A stretch of 64,000 nucleotides of DNA. It comes from Geodermatophilus amargosae (GTDB lineage Bacteria; Actinomycetota; Actinomycetes; Mycobacteriales; Geodermatophilaceae). The stretch covers positions 1 through 64,000 of the forward strand of contig NZ_FPBA01000015.1 in NCBI RefSeq assembly GCF_900116515.1, read 5' to 3'. Made by a program: the position numbers and the translations under genes. Shown here piece by piece: positions 11,053-19,534 of this stretch; the stretch's first letter is position 1; the number at the start of each line of letters is the position of its first letter. The notes under the pieces are model-generated. The model had not been told where the DNA came from, did no database searches, and saw only the letters and a list, made by a program, of their open reading frames with translations.

Positions 11053-12000
11053 ATGACGGAAGTGAGAAGCCTGCGCCACGTGCTGCGAGCGGTGCTCGTG
11101 GCCGCCCTGTCGGCGGTCCTGTTCGTGGGGCTCGTCGGCACGGCGAGCGCCGCACCGCGCCCCGGGTCCCCGGGGTCGTCCGACTGCGCCGGCCGGGGCG
11201 TCCCGGTCAGCAAGATCTCGATCCAGCTCTGGACCTTCGCCGAGTACATCGGCTTCGGTACCGACGCGGCCACCCAGACCCGGCTCGAGGAGGTCCTCCG
11301 CCGCCTGGCAGAGATGGGCTACCGCAACGTCGAGCCGTTCACGCTCAGCGGCCTGAGCGCGGAGGAGTTCCGCGCCCTGCTCGACGAGTACGGCCTCAAG
11401 GCCCCGGCCCGGCACGTGGACGTCGGGACGCCGGCGGAGCCGTCGGACATCGGGCGGATCCTCGAGGAGAACCGGGTCCTCGGCGTCAAGTACTTCGGCT
11501 CGGGGGCGACTCCCAACGACCCCGAAGACCCGTACACCGAGGCCGAGTGGATCGCCTACGCCCAGTACCTGGACCAGGTGGGCGAGCAGGCGCGGAAGGC
11601 CGGCCAGACGCTGATGGTCCACAACCACGACTGGGAGTTCGAGGCCGTCTTCGGTGACCGGACCGCCTACGACATCCTGATGGCGTACACGGAACGGAAG
11701 AACGTCGTCTTCCAGCTCGACCTGTACTGGGCGACCTTCGCCGGCGCCGACCCGGTCGAGCTCATCGAGCGGTACGGCGACCGCATCAAGCTGTTGCACG
11801 TCAAGGACATGCGGGCGTCGGACCGGCGGATCGAGATCGTCGGCCGGGGCACCATCGACTTCCCGGCCATCTTCGCGGCGGCCGGCGGCGGCATCCGGTA
11901 CTACGTCGTGGAGCACGACCCGCGCTTCGGCGACCCGACGTTCAACCCGTTCGTGGCCGCGGAGGTGGGCTTCGCCTACCTCGCCTGCGTGAGGTACTGA
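11053..12000 (+). CDS. secreted sugar phosphate isomerase/epimerase-like TIM-barrel protein
   Basis: A 315-residue protein of the xylose isomerase-like TIM barrel superfamily. Residues 1-34 form a Sec-type signal peptide (basic start, hydrophobic LRAVLVAALSAVLFVGLV, likely cleavage after ASA). The mature part has SIQLWTFAEY, YRNVEPFTLSG, MVHNHDWEF, VFQLDLYWATFAGADP and KLLHVKDM, the successive strands carrying the usual metal-ligand Glu, Asp and His residues, and ends with YYVVEHDP. Secreted members occur in actinobacteria and probably act on extracellular sugars or polyols; the substrate is not evident. ATG at 11053 is chosen for the signal peptide and the purine-rich GAGGGGGAAG before it. 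A strong hairpin follows the stop. Confidence 0.85.
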   Translation: MTEVRSLRHVLRAVLVAALSAVLFVGLVGTASAAPRPGSPGSSDCAGRGVPVSKISIQLWTFAEYIGFGTDAATQTRLEEVLRRLAEMGYRNVEPFTLSGLSAEEFRALLDEYGLKAPARHVDVGTPAEPSDIGRILEENRVLGVKYFGSGATPNDPEDPYTEAEWIAYAQYLDQVGEQARKAGQTLMVHNHDWEFEAVFGDRTAYDILMAYTERKNVVFQLDLYWATFAGADPVELIERYGDRIKLLHVKDMRASDRRIEIVGRGTIDFPAIFAAAGGGIRYYVVEHDPRFGDPTFNPFVAAEVGFAYLACVRY

Positions 12001-12028
12001 CGCATCACAGCACCATTCCGCGCTCCAC

Positions 12029-12063
12029 GGAGGGGCGGTCCCGGCTCCCGGGGCCGCCCCTCC
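12029..12063 (+). terminator. strong hairpin terminator after the epimerase-like gene
   Basis: The outer stem GGAGGGGCGG pairs with CCGCCCCTCC and continues inward through TCCCGG/CCGGGG pairing (one G-T wobble), giving about 16 bp closed by a CTC loop. It begins 28 bases after the TGA at 12000. It lacks a U-tract but is one of the two strongest hairpins in the window. Confidence 0.65.
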
Positions 12064-12132
12064 CGCGTGGGGGCACCCGTCCGCCACCCGGCCGACCTGC
12101 CCGCCCCCGGACCCGGGTGTCACGATGCGGCC

Positions 12133-12984
12133 ATGACGGGGACGGGCGGCACGGCGTTCGTCCTGGGCGGCGGGGGTGTGCTCGGCGCGGCCGAGGTCGG
12201 GATGCTGCAGGCGCTGGCCGAAGCGGACATCCGCCCCGACCTGGTCGTCGGCACGTCGGTCGGCGCGATCAACGGCGCGCTGGTCGCCGCCGACCCGACG
12301 CCGGGTGCGATCGGCCGGCTGCGCGGCGTGTGGGAGGAGCTCGCCTCCCGGCGGGTGTTCGCCGGGTCGGTGCTCGGCCGGGTCGGCACCCTGGCGCGGA
12401 CCCGCACCCACCTGCACCCGCGCGAGCCGCTGCGGGAGCTGCTCGAGGCCGCCCTGCCGGTGCGCACCTTCGCCGAGCTGCACGTGCCCTTCCAGTGCGT
12501 GGCGGCCAGCATCGAGCGCGCCGCCGAGCACTGGTTCACCGACGGCCCGCTGGTCGACGCGGTGCTCGCCTCGTGCGCCGTCCCCGGGTTGCTGCCGCCG
12601 GTGGAGGTCGACGGCGAGCACTACCTGGACGGGGGCCTGGTGCACAGCATCCCGGTGGGTCGCGCGGTCGCCCTCGGCGCCGCGACCGTCTACGTGCTGC
12701 ACGTCGGGCGGATCGACCGCCCGCTGCGCGCGCCGACCCGGCCGTGGGAGGTGGCCACGGTGGCCTTCGAGATCGCCCGGCGGCACCGGTTCGCCGCCGA
12801 CCTGGCCGCGCTCCCGGAGGGGGTCACGGTGCACGTGCTGCCCGCAGGCGACCCGGCTCCGCCCGGCGCGGCCAACCTGCGCTACCGGGACTTCTCCGGG
12901 GTGTCCGCGCGCATCGACCGGGCACACGCCGCCGCCCGCGAGCACCTGGACCGGATCGCCGCGTCCCGGGACGGAGGTGCCTGA
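12133..12984 (+). CDS. patatin-like phospholipase family protein
   Basis: A 283-residue serine acyl hydrolase of the patatin/RssA type. The oxyanion loop LGGGGVLGAAEVG (residues 11-23), the nucleophile elbow GTSVG (Ser42) and the catalytic DGG (Asp166) are all present with family spacing, so it should be active on a lipid or acyl ester. No signal peptide is visible. It stands one base upstream of the acyltransferase gene, suggesting a small lipid-remodelling operon. A TANNNT-like CACGAT lies only six bases before the ATG, so the mRNA may have almost no leader. Confidence 0.88.
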   Translation: MTGTGGTAFVLGGGGVLGAAEVGMLQALAEADIRPDLVVGTSVGAINGALVAADPTPGAIGRLRGVWEELASRRVFAGSVLGRVGTLARTRTHLHPREPLRELLEAALPVRTFAELHVPFQCVAASIERAAEHWFTDGPLVDAVLASCAVPGLLPPVEVDGEHYLDGGLVHSIPVGRAVALGAATVYVLHVGRIDRPLRAPTRPWEVATVAFEIARRHRFAADLAALPEGVTVHVLPAGDPAPPGAANLRYRDFSGVSARIDRAHAAAREHLDRIAASRDGGA

Positions 12985-12985
12985 G

Positions 12986-14017
12986 GTGCTGCCGTCCCGC
13001 CGCGTCCGCCGGGTCGCCGGCCCGCTCCTCGTCGGCGCCCTGGTGCTCGCCGTCGTCCTGCTCCCCGTGCTGGTCGTGGTCGCGCTGGTCGCCTCCCTCT
13101 TCCTGCCCGGGCGGCTGCGCGCGCTGCGGCTGCTCGGCTTCGCGCTGGTCTACCTGGCGCTCGAGGTGGCCGGGCTCGCGGCGGCGGCGGTGCTCTGGGT
13201 GGCCAGCGGCCTCGGCCGCCGACTGGGGTCCCCGGCGTTCCGGGCGGCGCACTACACCGTGCTGCGCCTGCTGCTCGACGTCCTCATGCGGGCGGCGCAG
13301 CGGCTGTTCGCGCTGCGGCTGGTCACCGACGGGGAGTCCTGGTCACCCCTGGACGACGGCGTGCCCGGCTCGACCAACGCCATGGTGGTGCTGTCCCGGC
13401 ACGCCGGGCCCGGCGACTCGTTCCTGCTCGTGAACACGCTGATGAACCGCGACCACCTGCGCCAGCCGCGGATCGTGCTCAAGGACCTGCTGCAGGTGGA
13501 CCCGCTGATCGACGTCTACCTCAACCGGCTGCCCAGCACCTTCGTCTCCTCCGGCCCGGGCAGCGGGCAGCGCGCCGAGGAGGCGATCGCCGACCTGGCC
13601 CGCGACCTCGGCGAGGAGGACGCGCTGCTGATCTTCCCGGAGGGCGCGAACTCGACCCCGCAGCGCCGCGCCCGGGCCATCCAGCGGCTGCGCGAGCGGG
13701 GACTGGCGGCGGCGGTGCGGCAGGCCGAGGCGATGCGGCACCTGCTGCCGCCGCGCCCGGGCGGCGTCGCCGCTGCGCTGCGCGCAGCGCCCCACGCCGA
13801 CGTCGTCCTCGTCGCGCACACCGGGCTTGAGCACCTGAGCACGGTCCGCGACGTCTGGCGGCACCTGCCGACGCACAAGACCCTGCACCTGCGCTGGTGG
13901 TTCGTCCCGGCCGCGGAGGTGCCGCGGGAGGAGGCGGAGCTGACCGACTGGCTCTACCGCTGGTGGGCGACGATCGACGACTGGATCACGACCACGTCGG
14001 CGCAGCAGGCGGGCTGA
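12986..14017 (+). CDS. membrane-anchored acyltransferase (PlsC-like)
   Basis: A 343-residue protein with two or three N-terminal hydrophobic segments (residues 10-40 and 48-75). A glycerolipid acyltransferase-like domain follows, with the HX4D motif SRHAGPGD (His139, Asp144) and the substrate motif FPEGANST near residue 218. It probably transfers an acyl group to a lysophospholipid or related lipid; the variant EGANS loop instead of EGTRS makes the acceptor uncertain. GTG at 12986 is preferred because GGAGG lies 8 bases before it; an in-frame GTG at 12977 is possible. The gene follows the patatin gene by one base, and deacylation plus reacylation by the pair is an attractive but unproven reading. 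Confidence 0.8.
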   Translation: MLPSRRVRRVAGPLLVGALVLAVVLLPVLVVVALVASLFLPGRLRALRLLGFALVYLALEVAGLAAAAVLWVASGLGRRLGSPAFRAAHYTVLRLLLDVLMRAAQRLFALRLVTDGESWSPLDDGVPGSTNAMVVLSRHAGPGDSFLLVNTLMNRDHLRQPRIVLKDLLQVDPLIDVYLNRLPSTFVSSGPGSGQRAEEAIADLARDLGEEDALLIFPEGANSTPQRRARAIQRLRERGLAAAVRQAEAMRHLLPPRPGGVAAALRAAPHADVVLVAHTGLEHLSTVRDVWRHLPTHKTLHLRWWFVPAAEVPREEAELTDWLYRWWATIDDWITTTSAQQAG

Positions 14018-14026
14018 CGCCCGCCG

Positions 14027-15001
14027 TCAGGTCATGTCGACGGCGATCTTGAGCTGACCCGGCCGCGGTGCGATGGCGGCGCCGAAGGCCGCCTGCACGT
14101 CTGCGACCGGGTGGACGTGCGTCACGTAGCCGTCCCGCAGTTCCGGGTGTGCCGCCAGGTAGGCACCGGCGTCGGTGAGCACCCGGCGCCGCTCCAGCGC
14201 GACCCCCGACCGCAGGGTGAGGTTCTTGCGCAGGAAGGTCATCATGTCGAACGGGTAGATCGGGTCGTCCGGGACGCCGAAGTAGAAGACCTGGCCGCCG
14301 TGGGCCACGGCGTCCAGCGCCGGCTGCAGCGTCGAGACCTGGTGGCCCACCGCCTCCACGACCACCGACGGCCGGTCGGCGTCGGACAGCGCGCCGGCCC
14401 ACCGTTCGGCCCGGGCGGTGACCATCTCGTCGACGCCGAAGACGGACGCGACGTCGGTGCGGTCCACCGGGTCCACGCCGGTGACCCGCGCCGCGCCGCG
14501 GGCCTTGAGGACGGAGCTGAACAGCAGGCCGATCGGGCCCTGGCCGATCACCGCGACCGCCTGCCCCGACACGTCGCCGAGCTGCTCGACGGCGTAGAGC
14601 ACGCACGCCAGGGGCTGGAGCATCACCGCGGTGGTGGGCGGCAGGGACGTGTCGTAGCGGGCCAGGCCCTCCCCGTCGGTGACCACGAGCTCGGCGAGGG
14701 CGTCGAACATCGACGCCCAGCCCACGACGAGGTCACCGGGGGAGTGCCCGGGGTGCTCGCTGGCGACGACCTCCCCGACCACCTCGTGCATCGGGAAGCC
14801 CGGCGCCCGGGTGGCCCCCCAGCCGTCCTCGGCGGCCGGGTGCGGCCACACGCCACCGCGGAAGTTGGGCAGGTCGCTGCCGCAGATGGCGCCGGCGCGG
14901 GGAGCCAGCAGCACGTGCCCGGGGGCCAGCGCGGCGGGGTCCGGGGCCGCGACCTCGACCTGCTCGAAGCGGAAGGGGCCGCTGAGCGTCTGTGCCCACA
15001 T
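14027..15001 (-). CDS. zinc-type alcohol dehydrogenase family protein (MDR superfamily)
   Basis: A 324-residue medium-chain dehydrogenase/reductase. GAICGSDLPNFRGG holds the first catalytic cysteine with the CGSD signature, and MHEVVGEVV the catalytic GHE-like position with Met in place of Gly. The Rossmann loop VIGQGPIGLLFSSVLKA is near residue 152. The structural-zinc cysteine cluster seems to be absent. It is close to threonine or sorbitol dehydrogenase-like members; the substrate is unknown. ATG at 15001 is the natural start; upstream frame residues are Arg-rich and non-coding in character. The gene is convergent with the acyltransferase, nine bases apart. Confidence 0.85.
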   Translation of the reverse strand: MWAQTLSGPFRFEQVEVAAPDPAALAPGHVLLAPRAGAICGSDLPNFRGGVWPHPAAEDGWGATRAPGFPMHEVVGEVVASEHPGHSPGDLVVGWASMFDALAELVVTDGEGLARYDTSLPPTTAVMLQPLACVLYAVEQLGDVSGQAVAVIGQGPIGLLFSSVLKARGAARVTGVDPVDRTDVASVFGVDEMVTARAERWAGALSDADRPSVVVEAVGHQVSTLQPALDAVAHGGQVFYFGVPDDPIYPFDMMTFLRKNLTLRSGVALERRRVLTDAGAYLAAHPELRDGYVTHVHPVADVQAAFGAAIAPRPGQLKIAVDMT

Positions 15002-15071
15002 GGGTGCTCTCCGTCCTGCGTGCCGACGGTGCCGATCCGACCACACGCAGGGGAGCGCGGCGACCCGCCCG

Positions 15072-17201
15072 TCAGGTCCGGACGGAGGTCTCCGACTCGG
15101 CCGCGGCCGGCGCGGAGCCCTCCGGCGGCGCCTCCGGCTCGTCGAGGCGGTGGGCCAGCCGACCCGGCCACCACATCCACCGGCCGAGGTCGAGGGTGAG
15201 GGCGGTGACCAGCACCGAGCGCACGACGATCGTGTCGAGCAGGACGCCGAGTGCCACGGCGATCCCGAGCTGGGTCAGGAAGGTCAGCGGCAGGGTGCCG
15301 AGCACCGCGAACGTCGCCGCGAGCACCAGGCCCGCCGAGGTGATCACGCCACCGGTGGCGGCCAGCCCGACCAGGGCGGCCCGCCGGGTGCCGTGGTCGA
15401 CGGTCTCCTCCCGCACCCGGGTCATCAGGAAGATGTTGTAGTCGATGCCGAGCGCGACGAGGAACACGAAGACGAACAGCGGGAAGGAGCTGTCGGTCGC
15501 GTCGACGCCCAGCGTCCAGCCGAAGACCAGCGCGCTCAGGCCGAGGGCGGCGCCGTAGGACAGCACCACCGTGGCCATGAGGAGCAGCGGCGCCACCAGC
15601 GCCCGCAGCAGCACGCCCAGCACGACGAACACCACCAGCATGATCAACGGGATCACCACGCGGTTGTCCCGCTGCGAGGCGTTCTGGACGTCCAGGTTGA
15701 GTGCGGTGTTGCCGCCCACCAGCGCCTGCCCGTCGCCGGCGTCGTCGAGCTCGGTGCGCAGCTCCGCGATGGTGGCGTAGGCGGCGGCGCTGTCGAACGG
15801 GTCGGCCAGCGAGGCCTCGACGAGCGCGGCGTCCCCGACCACCCGCGGCTCCCCGACCCCGGCGATGCCGTCGTGCGCGGCCACGGCGTCCGTGACCGCG
15901 CCGGCGGAGTCGGCCGTCGTCACCACGGCCACGGCGTTGCCCGCGACGGACGGGAAGTGCCGGGCCGCCGCGGCGTCGCCCTGGATGGACTCGGGAGACC
16001 CCCGGAAGCTCTCCGCCTGGGTCAGCCCGCTCGGGTCCAGGCGGAACACGGCGGTGCAGGCGAGCAGCAGCAGGACGCTGGTGACCACCCAGGTGGCCCG
16101 GGGACGCGGCCGGATCGCCGTCCCCACCCGGGCCCACAGCCCGGTCGCGCTCGGCTCGGCGCTGCCGAAGCTCGGCCGCACCGGCCAGAAGACCCAGCGC
16201 CCGCAGATCACCAGCAGCGCCGGCAGGAGCGTCATGAGCACCACGAGGGTCACGGCGACGCCGATCGCGGCGACCGGGCCGAGCCCCGCGGTCGAGTTCA
16301 TCTCCGCGACGACCAGGCAGAGCATGCCGAGGACGACCGTGCCGCCGCTGGCCAGCACCGCCGGGCCGGCCCGGTGCACGGCCTCGGTCATCGCCTCGTG
16401 CCGGTCGGTGTGCAGCCGCAGCTCCTCCCGGTAGCGGGCGACGAGCAGCAGCGCGTAGTCCGTGCCGGCGCCGACGACCAGCACGGTGAGGATGCTGGCG
16501 CTCTGGGCGTTGACCGTGAGGTCGGCGTAGCGGGCGAGCAGGTACACGACGGCCTGCGAGCAGAACAGCGCGATGACCGCCGAGAAGATCGGCAGGATCC
16601 ACAGCACCGGGCTGCGGTAGGTCAGCAGCAGGATCAGGATGACGACGCCCAGGGCGGCGAACAGCAGCGTGCCGTCGATCCCCGCGAAGGCCTCCGACGA
16701 GTCCGCCGCGCTGCCGGCGGGACCGGTGACGTAGGCCGTCAGCCCGTCCGGGCCCTCCGAGGCCTCGGCGCGGATGTCGTCGACGAGCGGCGCGATCGCC
16801 TCCCAGCCGTCGGGCCCCACGTTGAGCGGGACGACGAGCTGGAGCGCCTGCCCGTCCTCCGACGGGATCGGGCCCACCACGGGACCGTCGAGCGCCTCGA
16901 GCTGCCCGAACGCGCGGAGGTCCTCCTCGACGGCGGCGCCGTCCTCCGCGGTCAGTCCGTCGGTCCGCTCGTAGACGACGACGGCGGGGATGAGGTCGGG
17001 GTCGGAGCCGAGCTCGACCTGCCGCTCCAGGGCCCGGGTCGACTCGGCCTGCGACGGCAGCCACGCCGCGATGTCGTTCTCCTGCTCGTCGGTCAGCCCG
17101 CCGGCCAGGGGGGCCGAGACGCCGGCCAGCACCAGCCAGAGGACGAGGATGACCCACTTCAGACGCCGGTGGCTGACGCGGGATGCGAACGAACGGCCCA
17201 T
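15072..17201 (-). CDS. MMPL family RND transporter
   Basis: A 709-residue inner-membrane transporter with the MMPL two-repeat design. A single N-terminal membrane helix (KWVILVLWLVLAGVSAPLAG) precedes an extracellular domain and five to six helices containing GAGTDYALLLVARYREELR. The pattern then repeats with FLVALGIDYNIFLMTRVREET near residue 600. The GTDYALLLVARYREE and GIDYNIFLMTRVREE segments are the proton-relay signatures of MmpL proteins. The length is shorter than mycobacterial MmpL3 and matches the actinobacterial YdfJ/ActII-3 drug or lipid exporters. It follows the DHA2 exporter on the same strand, 195 bases apart. ATG at 17201 begins with the family-typical basic GRSFASRVSHRRLKW. 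Confidence 0.92.
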   Translation of the reverse strand: MGRSFASRVSHRRLKWVILVLWLVLAGVSAPLAGGLTDEQENDIAAWLPSQAESTRALERQVELGSDPDLIPAVVVYERTDGLTAEDGAAVEEDLRAFGQLEALDGPVVGPIPSEDGQALQLVVPLNVGPDGWEAIAPLVDDIRAEASEGPDGLTAYVTGPAGSAADSSEAFAGIDGTLLFAALGVVILILLLTYRSPVLWILPIFSAVIALFCSQAVVYLLARYADLTVNAQSASILTVLVVGAGTDYALLLVARYREELRLHTDRHEAMTEAVHRAGPAVLASGGTVVLGMLCLVVAEMNSTAGLGPVAAIGVAVTLVVLMTLLPALLVICGRWVFWPVRPSFGSAEPSATGLWARVGTAIRPRPRATWVVTSVLLLLACTAVFRLDPSGLTQAESFRGSPESIQGDAAAARHFPSVAGNAVAVVTTADSAGAVTDAVAAHDGIAGVGEPRVVGDAALVEASLADPFDSAAAYATIAELRTELDDAGDGQALVGGNTALNLDVQNASQRDNRVVIPLIMLVVFVVLGVLLRALVAPLLLMATVVLSYGAALGLSALVFGWTLGVDATDSSFPLFVFVFLVALGIDYNIFLMTRVREETVDHGTRRAALVGLAATGGVITSAGLVLAATFAVLGTLPLTFLTQLGIAVALGVLLDTIVVRSVLVTALTLDLGRWMWWPGRLAHRLDEPEAPPEGSAPAAAESETSVRT

Positions 17202-17396
17202 GGGAGGCCCTCTCCGAGAGCGCCGGGCCCCGCACCCCGGACGGCGACAGTGCGGCCCGGACGCTAGCGACGGGCGCGGCGGCCCGTCACCCGCCATTTC
17301 CGCGCCGGCGTCTCCCGGCCGGGCGTGCGCGTCGCCCACGTCACCGCAGGTGCACCCGCCGTGACCGGAACCGGGACCTCCGACCCGGGGAGGGGA

Positions 17397-18935
17397 CTAC
17401 GGAGCCGCCGCGGCCGCGTCCTGCGCCGGGTCGTCGTCGAAGCGCAGCGGCTCGGTGCGCCGGGGCATGGCCGCCACGGCCACGGCGATGACGACGGCGG
17501 TGACCGCGGTGGCGAGGAAGACCCCGTGCGAGGCGGCGTGCAGGCTCTCCCGCGCGTACTCGGCGACCGCGCCGCCCTGCGCCAGCGCTGCGGTGGTGCC
17601 GTCGACGTCGCGGGGGAGCTCTCCCTCCAGGCCCGGCGGCGGTGAGGCGAAGCGGGCGGCCAGCGTGGTGTTGGCGATGGCCCCGAACACCGCCGCGCCG
17701 ATCGCCGAGCCGATCGAGCGGGAGAACATGTTGGTGCCGGTGACGACGCCCCGCCGGTCCCAGCCGACCACCGACTGCACCGCGACGATGAGCGGCGAGG
17801 ACGACAGCCCCAGACCCAGCCCGGTGACGAACATGGTCGCGCCGACCTGCCAGAGGTGGGCGTCCTGTCCCAGCAGTGCCGTCGCCGCGGTGCCGGCCAC
17901 GGCGAGGACGACGCCGATGAGCGCGGTGTTGCGGAACCCGATGCGCAGGTACACCCGGCCGGACAGGCTCGCCGCGATCGGCCACCCCAGGGTCAGCGCC
18001 GCCAGGGCGAAGCCGGCCTCGAGCGCGCTGGCGCCGAGCACGCCCTGCGCCCAGGTGGGGAGGTAGGAGCTCAGCCCGATCAGCAGGGCGCCGAGGCCCA
18101 GGGCGGCGAGGTTGCCGGTGACGAGGATGCGGCGGCGGAACACCCACGTCGGCAGCACCGGCTCGGGCGCGCGGCGTTCCACGAAGCCGAACGCCACGAG
18201 CAGCACCACCGCCGTCCCCAGGACGGCGATCGAGGTGCCCGACGCCCACGCCCAGGCGTTGCCCCCCTCCAGCAGGCCGAGGATCAGCAGCGCGCAGCCG
18301 GCCGAGAGCAGGACGGCGCCCGCGACGTCGAGGCGGTGCTGCCGGCGCTCCACCCGCTCGGTGAACCGGCGGTACAGCACCACCAGCGCGACCGCGCCCA
18401 GAGGCAGGTTGACCAGGAAGATCCAGCGCCAGGACAGGTAGTCGCTGAAGACGCCGCCGAGCGTCGGGCCGAGCACCGACGACGCAGCCCACACCGAGGC
18501 CAGGTAGCCCTGGACCCGCGCCCGCTCCTCGACGGTGTAGATGTCGCCGATGACGGTCATGCCGATCGGCTGCACCGCCCCGGCGCCGATGCCCTGCAGC
18601 GCCCGCCCCACGATCAGTGCCGGCATCGACCAGGCCAGGCCGCAGAACAGCGACGCGGCGACGAACACCGCGATGCCGAACAGCAGCACCGGCTTGCGCC
18701 CGTAGACGTCGGACAGCTTCCCGTAGACGGGGACGGTCACCGCCTGCGTGAGCAGGTACACGCTGAACAGCCACGGGAACTGGCTGAAGCCGCCGAGGTC
18801 GTCGACGACCGCCGGGACGGCCGTGGCGATGATCGTGCTGTCGAGCGCGATGAGCGCGGTGCTCAGCATCACCGCGCCGAGCACGGGCCCGCGCTCCGAG
18901 CGCAGCCCGACCGACGCGGGGGGAGGGGAGGTCAC
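17397..18935 (-). CDS. MFS transporter, DHA2 (14-helix) drug exporter type
   Basis: A 512-residue major facilitator with about 14 hydrophobic segments. Motif A reads GKLSDVYGRKPV, motif D1 (LDSTIIATAVPAV) is in the first helix, and the antiporter motif C region carries WAASSVLGPTLGGVFSDY. These mark EmrB/QacA-type proton-linked exporters; the substrate is unknown. GTG at 18935 is chosen because it opens shortly before the first helix. It is followed on the same strand by the MMPL gene, so the pair may form an export locus. No TetR or MarR gene is adjacent. The divergent neighbour is a small NTF2-like gene. Confidence 0.9.
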   Translation of the reverse strand: MTSPPPASVGLRSERGPVLGAVMLSTALIALDSTIIATAVPAVVDDLGGFSQFPWLFSVYLLTQAVTVPVYGKLSDVYGRKPVLLFGIAVFVAASLFCGLAWSMPALIVGRALQGIGAGAVQPIGMTVIGDIYTVEERARVQGYLASVWAASSVLGPTLGGVFSDYLSWRWIFLVNLPLGAVALVVLYRRFTERVERRQHRLDVAGAVLLSAGCALLILGLLEGGNAWAWASGTSIAVLGTAVVLLVAFGFVERRAPEPVLPTWVFRRRILVTGNLAALGLGALLIGLSSYLPTWAQGVLGASALEAGFALAALTLGWPIAASLSGRVYLRIGFRNTALIGVVLAVAGTAATALLGQDAHLWQVGATMFVTGLGLGLSSSPLIVAVQSVVGWDRRGVVTGTNMFSRSIGSAIGAAVFGAIANTTLAARFASPPPGLEGELPRDVDGTTAALAQGGAVAEYARESLHAASHGVFLATAVTAVVIAVAVAAMPRRTEPLRFDDDPAQDAAAAAP

Positions 18936-19043
18936 GCCGGACGACGAACGCACGCCGCCGGGAGGCGCATTCCCGCCGCCGCGGCACCACGGCGTGTCCT
19001 CCGGCCCTGGCGGGCGGAGGGAGCCGGGAACGAGCATGGCGCG

Positions 19044-19472
19044 ATGGCCTTCGACGTCGACCGGTTGCTGCGCCTGTGGACCGAGCCGCTGCCCGGGGGA
19101 CCGGCGGCGGAGGAGGCGTTCCGCGCCGTCTACACCGACCCGGTCACGGTCAACGGCTCGGCACTGGGCGCCGCCGACCTCGTCGCCCGCGCCCGGGCGC
19201 TGCAGCAGGCCTTCACGGACGCTCAGCGGCAGGTCGTCTCCGTCGTGGAGGACGGCGACCGGGTCGCGGTGGCGTTCCGGATGGGCGGCCGGCAGGTCGG
19301 CCCGCTGGCCACCTCGGCCGGGCCGCTGGCACCCACGGGCCGGCACGTCGAGCTGCGCGTCGTCGACGTCCTGACGGTCACCGGCGGGCGGATCAGCGAC
19401 GTCTGGATGGTCGCCGACGAGCTGGGCGCCCTGGCCGCGGTCGGCGCCGTCGCACTGGTACCGGCCTCCTGA
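19044..19472 (+). CDS. NTF2-like (SnoaL-type) small protein
   Basis: A 142-residue protein with the alpha-plus-beta cone fold pattern: an N-terminal helix (DVDRLLRLWTEPL), then VYTDPVTVNGSALGAADLVARARAL, then paired strands VVSVVEDGDRVAVAFRMGG and VELRVVDVLTVTGGRISDVWMVAD. Members include isomerases, cyclases and stress proteins, and no catalytic set is diagnostic here. It precedes the acyl-CoA synthetase by 62 bases and may be co-transcribed, but a good -10 in the gap suggests the synthetase also has its own promoter. Confidence 0.75.
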   Translation: MAFDVDRLLRLWTEPLPGGPAAEEAFRAVYTDPVTVNGSALGAADLVARARALQQAFTDAQRQVVSVVEDGDRVAVAFRMGGRQVGPLATSAGPLAPTGRHVELRVVDVLTVTGGRISDVWMVADELGALAAVGAVALVPAS

Positions 19473-19490
19473 CGTCCTGCTCCGACGCCA

Positions 19491-19496
19491 TAGTGT
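19491..19496 (+). promoter_or_regulatory. candidate -10 for the acyl-CoA synthetase gene
   Basis: TAGTGT matches TANNNT. Initiation about seven bases downstream would give a short leader of some 30 bases containing the GGGAGGAGG ribosome binding site at 19520 that precedes the GTG at 19535. No clear -35 is seen. Confidence 0.4.
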
Positions 19497-19534
19497 GACC
19501 CGGGGCACAGCCGGCGCCCCGGGAGGAGGCGGCC